NCBI RefSeq assembly: GCF_963662255.1
Contig: NC_085049.1
Coordinates: 24,832,142-24,896,141 of the forward strand
Source of the DNA: Cinclus cinclus
Lineage: Eukaryota > Chordata > Aves > Passeriformes > Cinclidae
Direction of reading: 5' to 3'
Length of the DNA stretch: 64,000 bases
This document shows positions 1 to 12,960 of the stretch, piece after piece (position 1 is the stretch's first letter; every line of letters begins with the position of its first letter). The notes under the pieces were generated by a model, which was given only the letters and a program-made list of their open reading frames with translations, was not told the origin of the DNA and ran no database searches. The position numbers and the translations under genes are program-made.

Positions 1-3000
1 ATGTGTTCACTCCCTACTAGTTCTTCATCCTCTTTTTGAGGATGGGGTTGGAGCAGCCATGTGGAATAACCATCTGAGCTGAGCTCAGTTGAGAATCGTT
101 TAGCATTGTTTTGTCAGTTTGGACTGTAAAAACTTGCTGAAATCTTCCTGCCTCAGTAGGGTTTTGAGACTCAGCTGTCCTGTAAGCACTTTACTTTAGG
201 AATCAGCACACTGTTGGATGGGGAGACCAAGCTGAAATTTTTGTCATCTAAGGAGGCTTGGAAATGGATTTGACTTTTCCATACACCAGTTTAAAGGAAT
301 GGAGTCTTGCCCCTACTACCTTGAGGCTGCCGTCCTCAGAGAGACACTCTGGTCCTGAATGATCAGTGGTACCTGATTTTGTGTGAAAGTTTATGAAAGA
401 AGACCTATCTATTGTTCTAAAATAAGAGAAAAATTCTGTTTTATTAAGAATAGAGTAATAAATCAAGGAAGCTTATATTTGTGTTCGTTCAGTTTAGAAG
501 TTGTGAAATTGGTTTGAGCTGGGGCTGAGAGTAGATGTTTGAGTGAAGGGATTTTATGTCATAAGTGACTTTTTTCACTTTTTTTGACATTTTTTTAGGC
601 CCCTGGGGTGCAGGTGTAAACTGTCACACAGAGTTGGTACCAATTAAAACTCCAGAGAATCTACCCTCAGTTTTTTCAAAACAGTCAACAACCATGTTTG
701 ACTTGCAGAGATCCAGCAAAACTGGAGCTGAAATAGCTTTGTGGAAAACCTGACTGCTTATTTTGTTGTTTATGTGGTACTTAATCTCTAGAAAATCTTG
801 TTCAAAATTCAGTCTCATCCATGCTGCATTACCAATGTTTCCACATTCAGGTGGATAACTTGAGCTGTATTGAATGAGAATTGCACAATGAAAGAAAGAA
901 ATGCTTGGGCAGGTATTTCACTTGTGAGCTTTGAAAAACTTCAGAGACATTAAGGAATCACTCTGCCAGATCTACCAAAACTTGAGCTTCTTGGAGTCGA
1001 TTGAGCTCTCTTGCATAACTTCAGAAGACTATTTTATACTGTTCTCTCAACTGGGTTATTAATAAACTGATAGGCTGATCATAAAGTGCTTTATTGGAAA
1101 AATGTTTTACCAAGTGAAAATTCAATAAATATTTTCCAGTCATCCATGTCCAATAGATTTCTTGGTGTGGTGATAATAAGCAATACTGCCTTTTAAGGCT
1201 GCAGTAATACAAAGTGCTCCAAAAAGCCTAACCCTAGTAGGACTGAGACCTGAGAAGAGAATGTGTAAGTCCTGCACCATCACCAAGATCCATTACAAGG
1301 CATGTAGTATAGAGATTCAGTAGTCCTAGATCCCAGCTGTTTCCTGCCTTCAAGTCCTTCTCATAAATGCATATTAAAATTACTTTGAGGCAAGTAATTG
1401 AACACAACTGGAATAAATTCCTCATAGAAAAGCTTTTTAAAGAGTTTTGATTGTAATAATTTTATTCTAGCATATGGATTTTGGGCTAGGTGGTTAATTG
1501 ACCTCTTTATGGAAGTAAGTCATTAGCATTTACTATCAAGAGCAGAAAAATGTTTACAAGTCATTGCATTCATTTCAGATTATTCATCAGAGTTGAAAGG
1601 CAACTGTTTGAGTTACTTTGCAATACCATAAACAGAGCTCTGGGAAGACCACATACTTTGTAGCGTAATTTGGCGTTTGTGCATGTACCATCTGAGACTT
1701 TCCTTCAGTAAGTGTTCAACTAATTTTCCAGAGAGGAGAATCTTGATTCCAGTCCTTCAGTAAGTGTTCAGCTAATTTTCCAGAGAGGAGAATCTTGATT
1801 CCAGGCTGCTGTTCTGAAGGAGCAAGTTTGAGTTGGCACTGATAGGTCAGCAAGGCCTGCTGACTGACAGAGAAAGGGTCTAACCAAGTTATCTTATTTC
1901 TTTTCTCCCTTGTGTAGTGGTAGGCAAGGAAAGTATTTGCTTTCACTTTTCCTACACACTCCCAAAATCTCTGATGGAGTCATGAAAATGTTCAGATCTG
2001 GAAAAGAGTAAGAACTGAGGGCAAGGGGATTTTGATACAGAGAATTTGAGTCAATAGTGCTTAACATTTCCTGGTAAATAAAAAAGGGAGGACTGTCTAC
2101 ACACTTTATATTGTAGTTCAAGACAGAATGAGACTGCCTGGTTTCCCTGGGTGCTGCAGTAATTACCTCAGAGCTTTTTTCTCTGTGAGAAAGAGCTACA
2201 ACTGCTGTCACACGAAGGCAGCACAGTGATAGCTGAGCGAGCTGCTGGAGCTCACACCCAGCCCAGCATTCAGAGCTGCAACAGTACCAGCAAAAGCAGC
2301 TTGGGTTTACCTTAGTGTGTTGTGGCCGTTCCTGGTGGAATTAATTTCTGCAGGAGCTGTGCCACCTGTTCTGAGTTTTGGAGTGTTGTGAATCATTTAG
2401 CTTTGTTGCGGGTTTTTTGCATCTTCCAAAAATAAAATGAAAGCAAAACACACACCAACTCCATTGCCTACATGTTGGCACATAATGTGAAATAACTTAA
2501 CTGGCTGAAGAGTCTTCATTAAAAAAAAGGAAAACATGAAATTTTCAGGTGGCAAGAAAAAAAGCAAAAAATAGATATGACTCACTTTCATGAGCAAAAC
2601 AGGAGAATTGCAAAGTCAGATACCTCATAGTGACAGTGGTTTCCCAATGCTGATATATATGTGTCTGCTAAACACTACAGCATAGAAATAGTTATGCCAA
2701 AGAGAAGTGATAGGGGATAGGCCTTCAAAACAGCCAGTAGCTAATGCTGCCTTTGTGGTTTTATATATTTGCCTATTAAAATGACAATATAGACATGAAA
2801 CATTTAAGATTTAAGAAGCCTTCTTTTCACTAAACAACATTAAACAAACTGACAAAATAGGGGGTTATGACTCCAGTAATTGAAACATGCTGTTCTGTTC
2901 AAGACCAGAACTCTGAAAAGACTCTTTTTACCCAGTAATGCCCTTTGTGTTTGCCTGCTACCCCTGCTGGAAATTACTGTAGACCTGAAGTATGTCTTTC

Positions 3001-3349
3001 CAAGTGGAGTGGGAATGACAGAGTGCAACAGCACACTTGGCAGATGGGGTCACAGCCTTTTTAGGTTGTTCATGTTCATTGTGCATTGGAAATCAATTTG
3101 CAGCTCAGAGTTCATGAAGACATTGTGGGATTCCTCTCCACACTATCTGGGGTTTTGTTTTGTTTTTCATGTTAACTTTAAGACTAGGATGCAGGAAAAA
3201 TAATCAAAGGTATTAACTTGGATTAATTGATTTTGGTAATCTTCACTAGGTCAATTTACAGCATGCCTTTTTGTGTGTTCCTCACTCTTCTAGGTTTATA
3301 TTCTAAGTCTGTATGTTATCTTGATTTTCTTTTTCCTTCTGTCTTCTAG
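1..3349 (+). other. SCUBE1: 3' part of the intron upstream of the EGF3 exon
   Basis: There is no exon-like reading frame with EGF cysteine spacing in this stretch, so EGF2 must lie further upstream. The intron ends in a T/C-rich tract at about 3323-3346 and an AG at 3348-3349. The only structured element recognised is the 52-base tandem duplication at 1701-1804. The small ORFs present on both strands show no domain and no conserved motif, and look like chance openings in AT-rich sequence. Confidence 0.7.
1701..1804. repeat. Tandem duplication of a 52-base unit
   Basis: Bases 1701-1752 and 1753-1804 are direct tandem copies. They begin TCCTTCAGTAAGTGTTCA and end CTTGATTCCAG, and I see a single difference (A at the first copy versus G in the second, in CAAC/CAGC). 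Such close identity points to a recent local duplication, not to a transposon. Each copy contains CAGTAAGT, which resembles a splice donor, but no exon is visible around it. Confidence 0.93.
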
Positions 3350-3484
3350 ATGTTGATGAGTGTCTGGATAACAATGGAGGCTGCCAGCAGATTTGTGTAA
3401 ATACTATGGGTAGCTACGAATGTCAGTGTAAAGAGGGCTTTTTTCTGAGTGATAACCAGCACACCTGCATTCATCGCTCCATTG
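3350..3484 (+). CDS. SCUBE1: SCUBE1 exon: calcium-binding EGF-like domain 3
   Basis: This 135-base exon encodes 45 codons, starting and ending in phase 1. It is bordered by TTCTAG before base 3350 and by GTAAGT from 3485. The translation is a complete calcium-binding EGF module. It opens with D-V-D-E-C, the calcium ligand motif, and has six cysteines in EGF order. The C-x-N-x4-Y-x-C motif ([10 protein letters not shown]) is the consensus for Asp/Asn beta-hydroxylation and calcium coordination. It ends CIHRSI, and the split codon G|AG supplies the Glu that begins EGF4. Family alignment from memory makes this the third EGF-like domain. Its phase 1-1 symmetry means that skipping it would keep the frame. 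The donor is near consensus. The only uncertainty is paralogue identity, since SCUBE1 and SCUBE2 are nearly the same here. Confidence 0.95.
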
Positions 3485-6400
3485 GTAAGTTTTCAGTGTG
3501 TAAAATGTGCTCTTGAGATAACCATGTTCAATCAGAAAAGCTGAAACAGTTAAGGGTTTGTTGGGCTTTTTGTTTTTTAATCTCCACAGTTCCCAAAATC
3601 ATTTTATGGGTTGGTTGAAATTGATTGATTCCTCTGCTACCCAAACTTGTAGCAGAGCCATAAATAAGACAAAGAAACAGGCTTTGGTTTGACACACAAA
3701 TTATACTTAGTTCACACAGCAGACTCTTTGTGCAGGCAGAGACAGATTTTTCAAATGGTAACTTTCTTTTGAGTTTCCAGAACTTAAAAATCTGTTTATT
3801 GGATAATGGTGCACCTGTGTTTCACCTTAGAAAGCATGGTATCTTAAATCCAAAAGAGCAACTCATTAGTTCAGTAAATTTCACAGGTTACAGGGATTTT
3901 GCCAGTTATGTAACTCATTACTTCATTGCAGACTGATCATGGTTGAATCTATATTGACACAGGACTTTCCTTTGGTTCAGTACCCTGTCCTAGGTGGATT
4001 AAAAAACAATTTCTCTGTTGCATATGCACTAGTAATAGAGACAAAGAATCCCTGCAAAACTGTGATCCTTGTCTGCTGCTATTTTGGACTAGAATAAGCC
4101 TCTCTCTTTTCTATATACATGGAAGACAAGTTTGAGTGGAAAGGGAGAAAAGAAAACAACATAGTCATAAATCTGTGCAATTAAGTGGACTCTCTTGGTG
4201 TTCATTCAGGCCTCTGTGACCCTGGCAGCAGTGGGAATATATGCTAGCAAGCTCATTTACCAATAAGCAATGCAGAATGACGAAGTAGCAAGATGACACT
4301 GGTGATCAACAAAGTAAGCATGCTGTAAATTTTAGCAGGCCACACAGATGCTTCTGAACTATTTTAAGTGACTAATACTGACCAGAAAATCATACTTGAA
4401 CAGAGAGTATGAGTTTAGTCATTCTGTTGATAAGAAAGCAAAATAATAGTTTTGCTATGAAGCAGCATCTCAGAAATGCAGGTGTGTGCTTATGTGTGTC
4501 TGCTTAAATGGAATTGTTACAAGTAGTGATTTCAGAATCATGAAACTATGGAATATATTGGTCTACTTTTTAGCATGATTATTAAGTTTTAAGTATTTTG
4601 ATTATGACAAGAACATGCAATTAAGCTACATGAACCAGTGTATGTTTGAGGTTGTTACCTAATAGGTTTTTAGTCATTCTTTAAACCTAAATTGCCAAGA
4701 TTTCTGTCCACCATAAAGTAACCTTGACACAGAGATATCCAACAGAGAAGGAATAGTAGCTGGAGGCTTAATGAAAAGCACTTGCAGAGTACTGTGCTAC
4801 AATCATTATTTCAATTTGCACATTATAAAAATTCCCAGCTGTAATAAAAAAAGAATTTAGTTATCTGAGATAGTAACTAATGAAACAAATGAAAAATGAG
4901 ACTCTAAAGGCAAAAGTTTATTCTGAGGAATCATTTCACTGGGGGAAAAGGGTATTTTTTTGTGGCAGTGAGGATTCCTAGTTTGTTAGAAAGACTAGGG
5001 GAGTGGATTTGAAAACTGACTGCTGTGGGCATATAATAAATATTCATGGAAAATATATTTGTGTTAAATTGTTTACAAAGAAAGCGTCATATAAGACATG
5101 GATGTTTAATTTGAAGCAATATCTTAAAATTGTTTTAGATCTGAAAAAAGCCAAGCAAACTACCAAATAGACTAGTGGGGGTTACAGTGTGTTCTATGAG
5201 CAAGTGGTTTGCAGCTTTTCAAAAGTAAAGCGTCAACTTACAATAACAGCAAACATTACACTGCAGTGTCATGATCCCCAACAGAAATACATCAGGTGGG
5301 TATGCTAGAGGAAGGAACTGAGATGAAATGATCTCTTTCACTTGTCAGAGGTGGCTGAACTGCAAACAGTAAACATGCATGGTGAGAAAGCAAATGGATT
5401 TTTTAATATCTGCGTTTACTCACTTTCATAGGTCTCACTTGTAAACAATGCTGCAGAAACTGTTGGAACACAAAAATACACATTAACATATTTATCCAGA
5501 ATGGTGCCTGGGGCTATACTGTGATTGTACTTCTGTTGATAAACAGAGGCTGGAGTGGACAAAGCCAGGCAGCCAGCACTGCAGTCCAAACACAAAGGCA
5601 CTGACTTGCCAAAGTTGACTTTGTGCATAATAAGATCTATTCATTGCAGGGTGGGTGCATTTCTGTCTGTGTAAAATGCATGTGCAGTCACAGAATGTTG
5701 GTGTCCCTGACATTACCTAAAGTCTCTCCAAGAACTCAGCTAGTCTAAAACCATCAGCCACAAGGGTCTTGGTGAAGTTTGCTGCCACCTTTCCCCTCCC
5801 GTTTTCAGTTGCCTTCGGGGGAAAGGGAGAAGCATTGCAAGGTGCTTATGACATGATTGGAGTTGGGATGAGTTCAGAAGGGAGGGAGCAGCACCATGCC
5901 TAAGGATGCCCTGTCTGCAGGCCCAGCTCACCTGTCTCAGACATGAGCAGAGCTGGCACTGATCACACGCTTGGAGCTCACCAGCACATTCAAGTAATGG
6001 GGTGGTTTCAGGTTTTGGAAAGGGCTTTGGGTATCGAGAGTTCAGCAGGGTAAGGAATACATCCCATTTTGCACCTACCAGGCAAAAGAATGGTGTCTTC
6101 CACTAAGAGATATCCTCCTTAAAATTGTTGGCCACTCTGTGAATTTTTCTCAGCTTCCAGAGATGCGCCTGTGCTTGTTCTTTGGGTGTTTTGTGTCACT
6201 GTGCTCCCACCTACAAGTTGTGGTTAAAAGCTGTATTGGAGTTCATGATGGGGGCTTATGTTCTTGTTTCTCACATGACATGTTGGCTTGCCATCCAGAA
6301 ATGGTATTATTTCTTGTAGACAAAAAGGATCAATGATCCACAGAGAAATAATAATTTTATACTAGTGGGAGGCCAGGCTGACATTAAAGTCAGAGCAAAC

Positions 6401-8994
6401 CCTGGTGTCCCAGCATTTGCACTGTTTCACTGTTTTCATTACAGGCCTACTGATTTCTTATGTTTAGTCCCGGTATCTTTTAGGAGGATGCTATGCCCAG
6501 TACAACTTACCTCATTTATTTTTGCATAAAACTTAATTTTGCTTTGCTGAGTCAGATTTCAGTGCTAGTCTGAATTTACTCACAGTAATGATGGCAAGAA
6601 CAGGGAGAGAGAAGGGGAGAGAAAATAGATTGTGGAAGTTATGGAGAACTTAACAGTTGTTTATATTTGTGTCTCTTAATTGCATGACAGGGTATGAACA
6701 CTGGGAATTATACCAGAGACAAGGTTGTGTTTATTTCCTCATGACTTAAAGAGAAACCTGAATAAAACAGCTGTTACTGTATCATCTCCATCTCCAGAGG
6801 GAGCATGTGTTTAATAAATGTGGAGATTAGTATTGTACACTACTGCTGTGACTGAGTCAGGTTAGTGGGTTACAGCACATTTTCACTGAATTTGATGATA
6901 AAACAAAAGCTCTAATTCAACAAAGCCTTGGGGCAGATCCTTAAAGTCCTAATTTAGGAAAGCTGGTGAAAAATCAAAATTTGGCTTAAAAAGTATCAAA
7001 ATAGACAGAGTGCCTATAGATAGACAAAACAGACAGAGAGACAGAGTACCTGTATCTCCTCTGAAGCTCAGAGTGAACACAATGAAGGGTAGGATACATC
7101 CCTTTTGCATTACGGCTTACAAAAGGTATTGTGGGCTGGAGCCCTGGCTGTATACAAGCTGCCTCACCTACCTGAATTCCCACCTCCAGGGGCAAGTCTC
7201 CTAAAGCCCAAAGGGTTTTAGCCTACAGGCAACATACTTCAGGAGCTCTGTGGCCAGGAAGACTTCAGCCCCTTCAGATTCCATCCGCTGGATGTCTATG
7301 TCTAGCATAGTTATATTAATGGTCTTATGTCTGCTCATCATTCACTGCCAATGGTTTTATACAGCAAGTACCAAGTAAGCTGAAGAGGCAGGTGAATTAT
7401 GAGTGGCAATTACATGTGGAGATGAAAAGAGGTGGAGATGTACCAGGCTGTAGAAGACTGAAATCATAGTGAAAAAGCTTTTTACACAGTTGTCGCTGTC
7501 ATTCTCAAGCCTGTGAAAAAAATACGCTTAGCAAGGAAATGCTTTTTCACCTCCCTTTATCCCATTAGCCTTAGCAGAGTTAGAGAATTTGACATTTAGT
7601 CAAGCTACCACAACTTAGCAAGATTCTCAAAACCAGCTTGTCTCTTTCTGTACTAAAAGCATGTAGGTTTAGACCCAGAGGAAATGTGCTAAGCCACGTT
7701 GTCTTACACTTGCTAAGCAGGCCTGTGGAATGGCTTATCATGCTTTACTGACACACAGAAACTTGTTAAACTTGATTATGTGTTAAACCCTTGTTAATTT
7801 TTGCATTAGTAGCAGAAGAGTCCATTGGTCAGCTGACATCAGACTACTGAGTTTCTTCAGAGGATTATAAAGCCACCTTTGTTCAATTTTTTTCCTTCCT
7901 ATTTTCCATAATTTTTTGAATTCTTCATGTGTTTTCTTAGTTCAGTGTGATTTTGTAGTGGTGGAATAATGTGTTAGGACTCCCTGGGAGAAATTGCTGT
8001 CCCCAGTCACTGAAGGATGTTTTACAGTTGGGATTCTGCGATTCTTTATTCTTATCTCTGCTGCTGATTCCTTGTGGGACTCTGGGCAAGAAGGTTATTG
8101 TGACTCAGAATTTCTGCAAAGCACTTTAGAGGAAAGAGGGTTTTTCTACAGAAAACACAATAATCTATTTGTATTTAAAATCATTTGGAAGAATGACTTT
8201 AAATAATTGTTTCCAGCACTGTTCCAGACTTTATGAAGTACAAGTTTCTCATCTCAGCTTTGAAAGCTCTTCCGTGATGATGTAACCAGCTAAATTAGTC
8301 CGCTACCAGAACATGCTTCACCATGGCTACCCTGAGTGCAGGCATACACAGAACATACACAGAACAGTCCTATTTGTCTCTTTCAGTTGGAATCCTAATG
8401 TGATTGTAAAGGAATACATGTAAAGCAAATTTTAGAAAGGAAATCAGTTCATAGGTAAAATAATAAGAGAACATTTTAGGCAGTAGCCTAAACAAACATA
8501 GTGTGATCTTGGAAGCCTTTTCCAAAAAACTGCACACATTATGACCTAAGTGTTATAGAAACTTGTCTCTTTATATATTCCCATGATACATTTAGAATAA
8601 AACATTCAATTTATTATCTTTCACAGAATATAGGAGATACAGATATAGAAAAGCTATTTTAAATCTCACAGTACCCTGTTAGAAATGCATAACTTTTTAA
8701 AGCTGTGTATAACCCACAAAAATTTGGGTTCTTATTTGCTCCAGCAGCCTGTGTCAAGGGCACCTTGCGTTTTCTTTCTCTATTCTTCTGGAATAGACAG
8801 AGTTTTTACTTTGTCTGGAGGGAAGATGAAACAGGTGGAAACACCTGGCATGAGTAAAAAGTAATTTCTGTTAGACCTGATCTCCCTCCTTTCATATACA
8901 AATGACTTATTATGATTAGGACTAGTAAAATGAAACTGGTGTAAAACCAGTTTAAGTGTAACCTGACTTGGGTTCAGCTGTGAGGGGAAGCACT

Positions 8995-9385
8995 AATCAT
9001 CATAGAATCACCAAATCAGTTTTAGGAGAAAGTTTAGGGCTAGATGTGATAATAATAAGTAGTCTCATAGAATCCTAAAACAGTTCAGGTTGGAAAGGAC
9101 CTCCAGCCTTCTGTGGAAAAGGGAGCCTGGATGAAAATACCAAATTGCCTGTCTGGTCACATCTTGAAAACCACCATCAGCAGTGATGGTGACTCCACTA
9201 TGTCCCTGGGGAGGTTGTTTCACTGAATGGTCATTCTCATTGCAAAAATTGTCTTTCTTCTTAGGTCATAAAACTGGGAAAACCTTGGTCAGTGCAACTT
9301 GTAACCATTGCTCTTTATCTTTTCTCCTTGTGTCTCCTTGTGAAAAGAGAGCTTCCATCCTCTTTGTGGCTGCCCTCTGAGCGCT
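8995..9385 (-). mobile_element. CR1 LINE 3' fragment(s), reverse orientation
   Basis: Bases 9064-9110 read CATAGAATCC followed by CAGGTTGGAAAGGACCTCC, a degraded form of the reverse complement of the CR1 3' untranslated end that is common in birds. Further on are CCACTATGTCCCTGGGGAGG and a CTCCTTGTGAAAAGAGAGC block, which follow the CR1 order on the minus strand. A second partial start (ATAGAATCACCAAATCAGTTTT at about 9003) just before suggests two overlapping or tandem insertions. The fragment is diverged and contains no coding capacity. The ends are approximate. Confidence 0.72.
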
Positions 9386-12300
9386 ATTCAAATAAAGCTA
9401 AGTCTGTCCAAATAAAACTGCAAAAGCAGAGTTTTAAATATCTAAATTCTCAGTACTATTTTGTTGATATTTTTCCCCCCTTAGCTTTTCACTTTAAGAC
9501 CTTCAGTAAATGTCATCTTAAATGCTTAGGGTGTCATAGAATTGGAGACAAGGGTGTGCCACTTTTGGTTTACACAAATTTTAAATGCATCTGAAACCTG
9601 AGGCTGCAATTTTCCTTTAACATGTAAGAAAACTGAGGTGTAAATATTATTATTTTTTAAGACTGTCTGAATTGCAGGACAGATCCCATCCATGAGAACA
9701 GCTGCAGTCCTGCTGCTTCAGAGCAGTCCAGACAGAAACCAGGATGTGAGAAAATGTTATGTGACATGAAATCAAGATAGAGTTTCAGTATATCCCAAGT
9801 TGCAGAGTTAAATACAGCCAAGTAAAGTTGATTGCAGTCCTCTGTTGAGTTCCTAGGGACTAGTTCAGATTTATATCACACTTACTCAGCAAACTGTGAC
9901 CAAGTCTCTGCACATTCTACTTTGTTTTTTTAGCTCATTTGCCTTCCAAAAGAAAAATCTCGTGTTTCAAATTTTTCTGGGACTTTGAATTAGTTTTAAT
10001 TCAGAAAGAAAACCAAATTTTGTTGAGTAGTTAGTAGCTATTGTTGCTTTGCTTCAGCTGAGATTGAAGGCACTAGAAAAACAGAAGTTATGAGGATACA
10101 ATAGTGGTGAGTTAATTGAAACTCAAAGGAAAAGTCTCCCAACACTCAGGAACAAGAGCAGATGTCCAGATTTGGCCAAAATCTGGGATTGAATTCCAAG
10201 AGTGTTGTGCAGAAGCTGTCCTTCAACATGAGCATAGTTTAAGAATACTGATCAGAACTAGCATAAATATTTTAAAAAGAAAACAGAAAACAACAACAAA
10301 AACAAAGCTAAAAATCATAGCCTAGATGTGCTAGGAAACATCAGCTGTTAGGTAATCTAGAAGTCGTATGGATATAGTTCTTGAATAGTAGATGCACAGC
10401 TGAATATGGCTAAGCAATGAACTAGGACATGCAGATCATTTCTCAACAAGCAACAGTCTGAAACAGCTTAATGGTGCAGCTGATGTTTCTGCATGCCTCC
10501 ATTGCCAGTGCCTTTTGGTGTGGAAAGGATGAAAACTAAAGGGGGAAAACCAAGCTGGAGGTGCAAAGAAGTACACCTTGGAAAGAGCAGCTGTTTGAAA
10601 CACCCTGCAGCAGCAGGACAGCCAGCCAGCTTGCCAGGGGCAGCACAGGATTTGTAAGTCAGATGAGAAATCTCTCCACACCTGTGGGACAGAAAGTGCA
10701 GCAAGCCGGCCGGAGCTCAGCAGCTGAGTGACTGGCAGTGCTGACAGGATGGGAAAACTATACGCACGAATGGGAAAACACACTGGAAAGCAGGACCTTG
10801 AGAAAAAAATTAAAAAGGGAAAATAGGCAAAGAGGCTTTCACAGTCAATCAGTCAATAGCATTGGAAGCCAACCAACGTTCTGTTCATACTGTCTACTTT
10901 GGACGTAGCAAGATTATACTAAATAAAAGAACTGACATGTTTTTAAAGGCCTCTAGCATCCAGTTGACTGAAACATCAGGTGAGAAAGATCTGGGAAGAG
11001 CATTAAGCCAGAGAGTACTGGAAAAAAGCTTGCATTCACACACAGCACAACAAATGGACTCTGTTTTAAGTATACCATATGTTGTATTTGTCATGTGTCT
11101 TTCTCTGAATGCAGGGGCTGCTCTGAATACTGTAAAGATGCTCAGCATCTTTGATAACTGCTGTTGACACTATGGGTGTCTCTATATGTGTCCTGTATTT
11201 TTCACTTTGCAGGGAAATCAGTCACAGACCATGTTGGAGGCACTGTTCCTTTTTTATGCTCTTCATGATAAATCTCAGAGATGTGATCCAGCAGGAGCTC
11301 TAGAGACTGATACTGCAATGTGTTTCTGGTTATAAAACAGTAGACATTCAAGATATGAATAACAAGTACCTGTTCATATAAACTGATAGCCTCCTGTATG
11401 TGGCATGCATTTCATCAGTTTCATTAATTATTCAGTTCCATGTAATTATGTTTGAGGTTGCTCTGAGCTATTCTGAATTAATTCAGGAGTTAATGGAAAT
11501 AAGAAGAGAGATGCATATATTTAATAGTCATGTATATTTCAAGCCTAAGAATACTTGCATGCTATGTTAAATTTCTTATCTTAGAAGTCACTGAATGCTT
11601 TCATAGCAGGAACTTTGAGGGAACACCATGAGACATTTTTAAGAGGGAACACAAAGGAAGAAGGGAATGAGACAAGGGTACACCATGCAAACAGAAAATA
11701 AGAGAAGGAGGAAGAGAAACAGCCAGCTAAGTGGGAATGAGGTGAAGAGGAGGAGAATAGACAGAAAAAGAAAAGAAGAGTGAGAAACAACATAAGGCAA
11801 AAATCCATACTTCTTTTCTTGCCTTAATTCCCTGTCCCACCAGTAACATTTCTTTTCAATATCCCCTCCCTTTGAGTTTTCATGTAAGTAACTTCTCTCC
11901 TGTAAAGGCCATAGTATAGTCACAGGACAGTCATGGTAGCAATGACTTTGGAATGCTATTTTTTTCTCAGTGGAATGGATCATGTTCTGAGATCACAAAG
12001 TCATCCTGCAATCATGAGCAAGTTGTCAGGATGATTTTTCCGCTTTGCTGCTCCCAGGAGTCCAGAAATGGGGAAACAGAGGTGTTAAGTGTAACAGGGG
12101 GAGGAGAGCATCTGAACTATGTTCATTATTGATAAAAGCATTGAACCTGTGCAGCAAATCAATTAACCTAGGGTTTGTGCATGCTGCATAGTATGACTAA
12201 TCATTTCCCAAAGACTGTGCCTGATTTATCAGGACTGAGAAGCTGCAAGTAATCTTTCTTCTCTTGTTTCATCATAAAGCATTCAGCTTGGAGTAAAACC

Positions 12301-12837
12301 AACAGCACTTTTGGCCCCTTTTGATATGGAGTGCACCTTCTTTAAAAGCTCTGTGTGTTGGTAGCTTGTCAAATCACTGTACATGCCATGTAAGCCCATA
12401 TTATCCACTTCGGTGCTGCAAGCATTGTGTTACACTGGTGATTTACCAGAGCTGGCACATTTTCTGCTTACACTTTACATGGGCAGAGGGTGGTGAAGTA
12501 GCTGCTATCTTCAATCCATATCAAACTGCAAAGTACTAGAAAGGCCAAAACTAAGAGCCTCATTGCTAAAGCATTAATTTTTAACAGAAATCCACATGAT
12601 CAGTGTTGGCATTTCAGTATTTAGTGTGATGGGAATTGGTTATTTAGACTGACGTTTCTTTTTAAGGCTACAAATGCCAAGATGCGAAAGTAGGGATGTG
12701 GATGTTCTTATGCTGTATATTTCTTCTTCTACTTCTTCAGAAGTTACTTCTCTTAGTTACTTGCTTTTCTAATCACTAATTGGCTAGAGGATGTCGCAGG
12801 AGTTTACAAAATCTACCTCTGGACTTTACACCCCCCT

Positions 12838-12960
12838 CTGGAAGAGGAGCTATTACACCATGCGCTGCAACTTATAGATGTGAGGGACAGAAAAATTAAA
12901 TAATTTGCCTAGAGCTACACAGAAGGCTGTAGAAATCACAAGAACTTTCCAGAAAACCTG
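12838..12960 (+). mobile_element. MIR-like amniote SINE relic
   Basis: The stretch contains AACTTATAGATGTGAGGGAC, then AAATAATTTGCCTAGAGC and TACACAGAAGGCTG. These are in the same order as the well-known MIR/CORE-SINE pattern (lower-case consensus idea: tail of cattttacagatgagg, aagtgacttgcc, tcacacag). It is heavily diverged, as expected for an element older than the bird-reptile split. The identification rests on recall of the consensus and the boundaries are rough. Confidence 0.45.
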
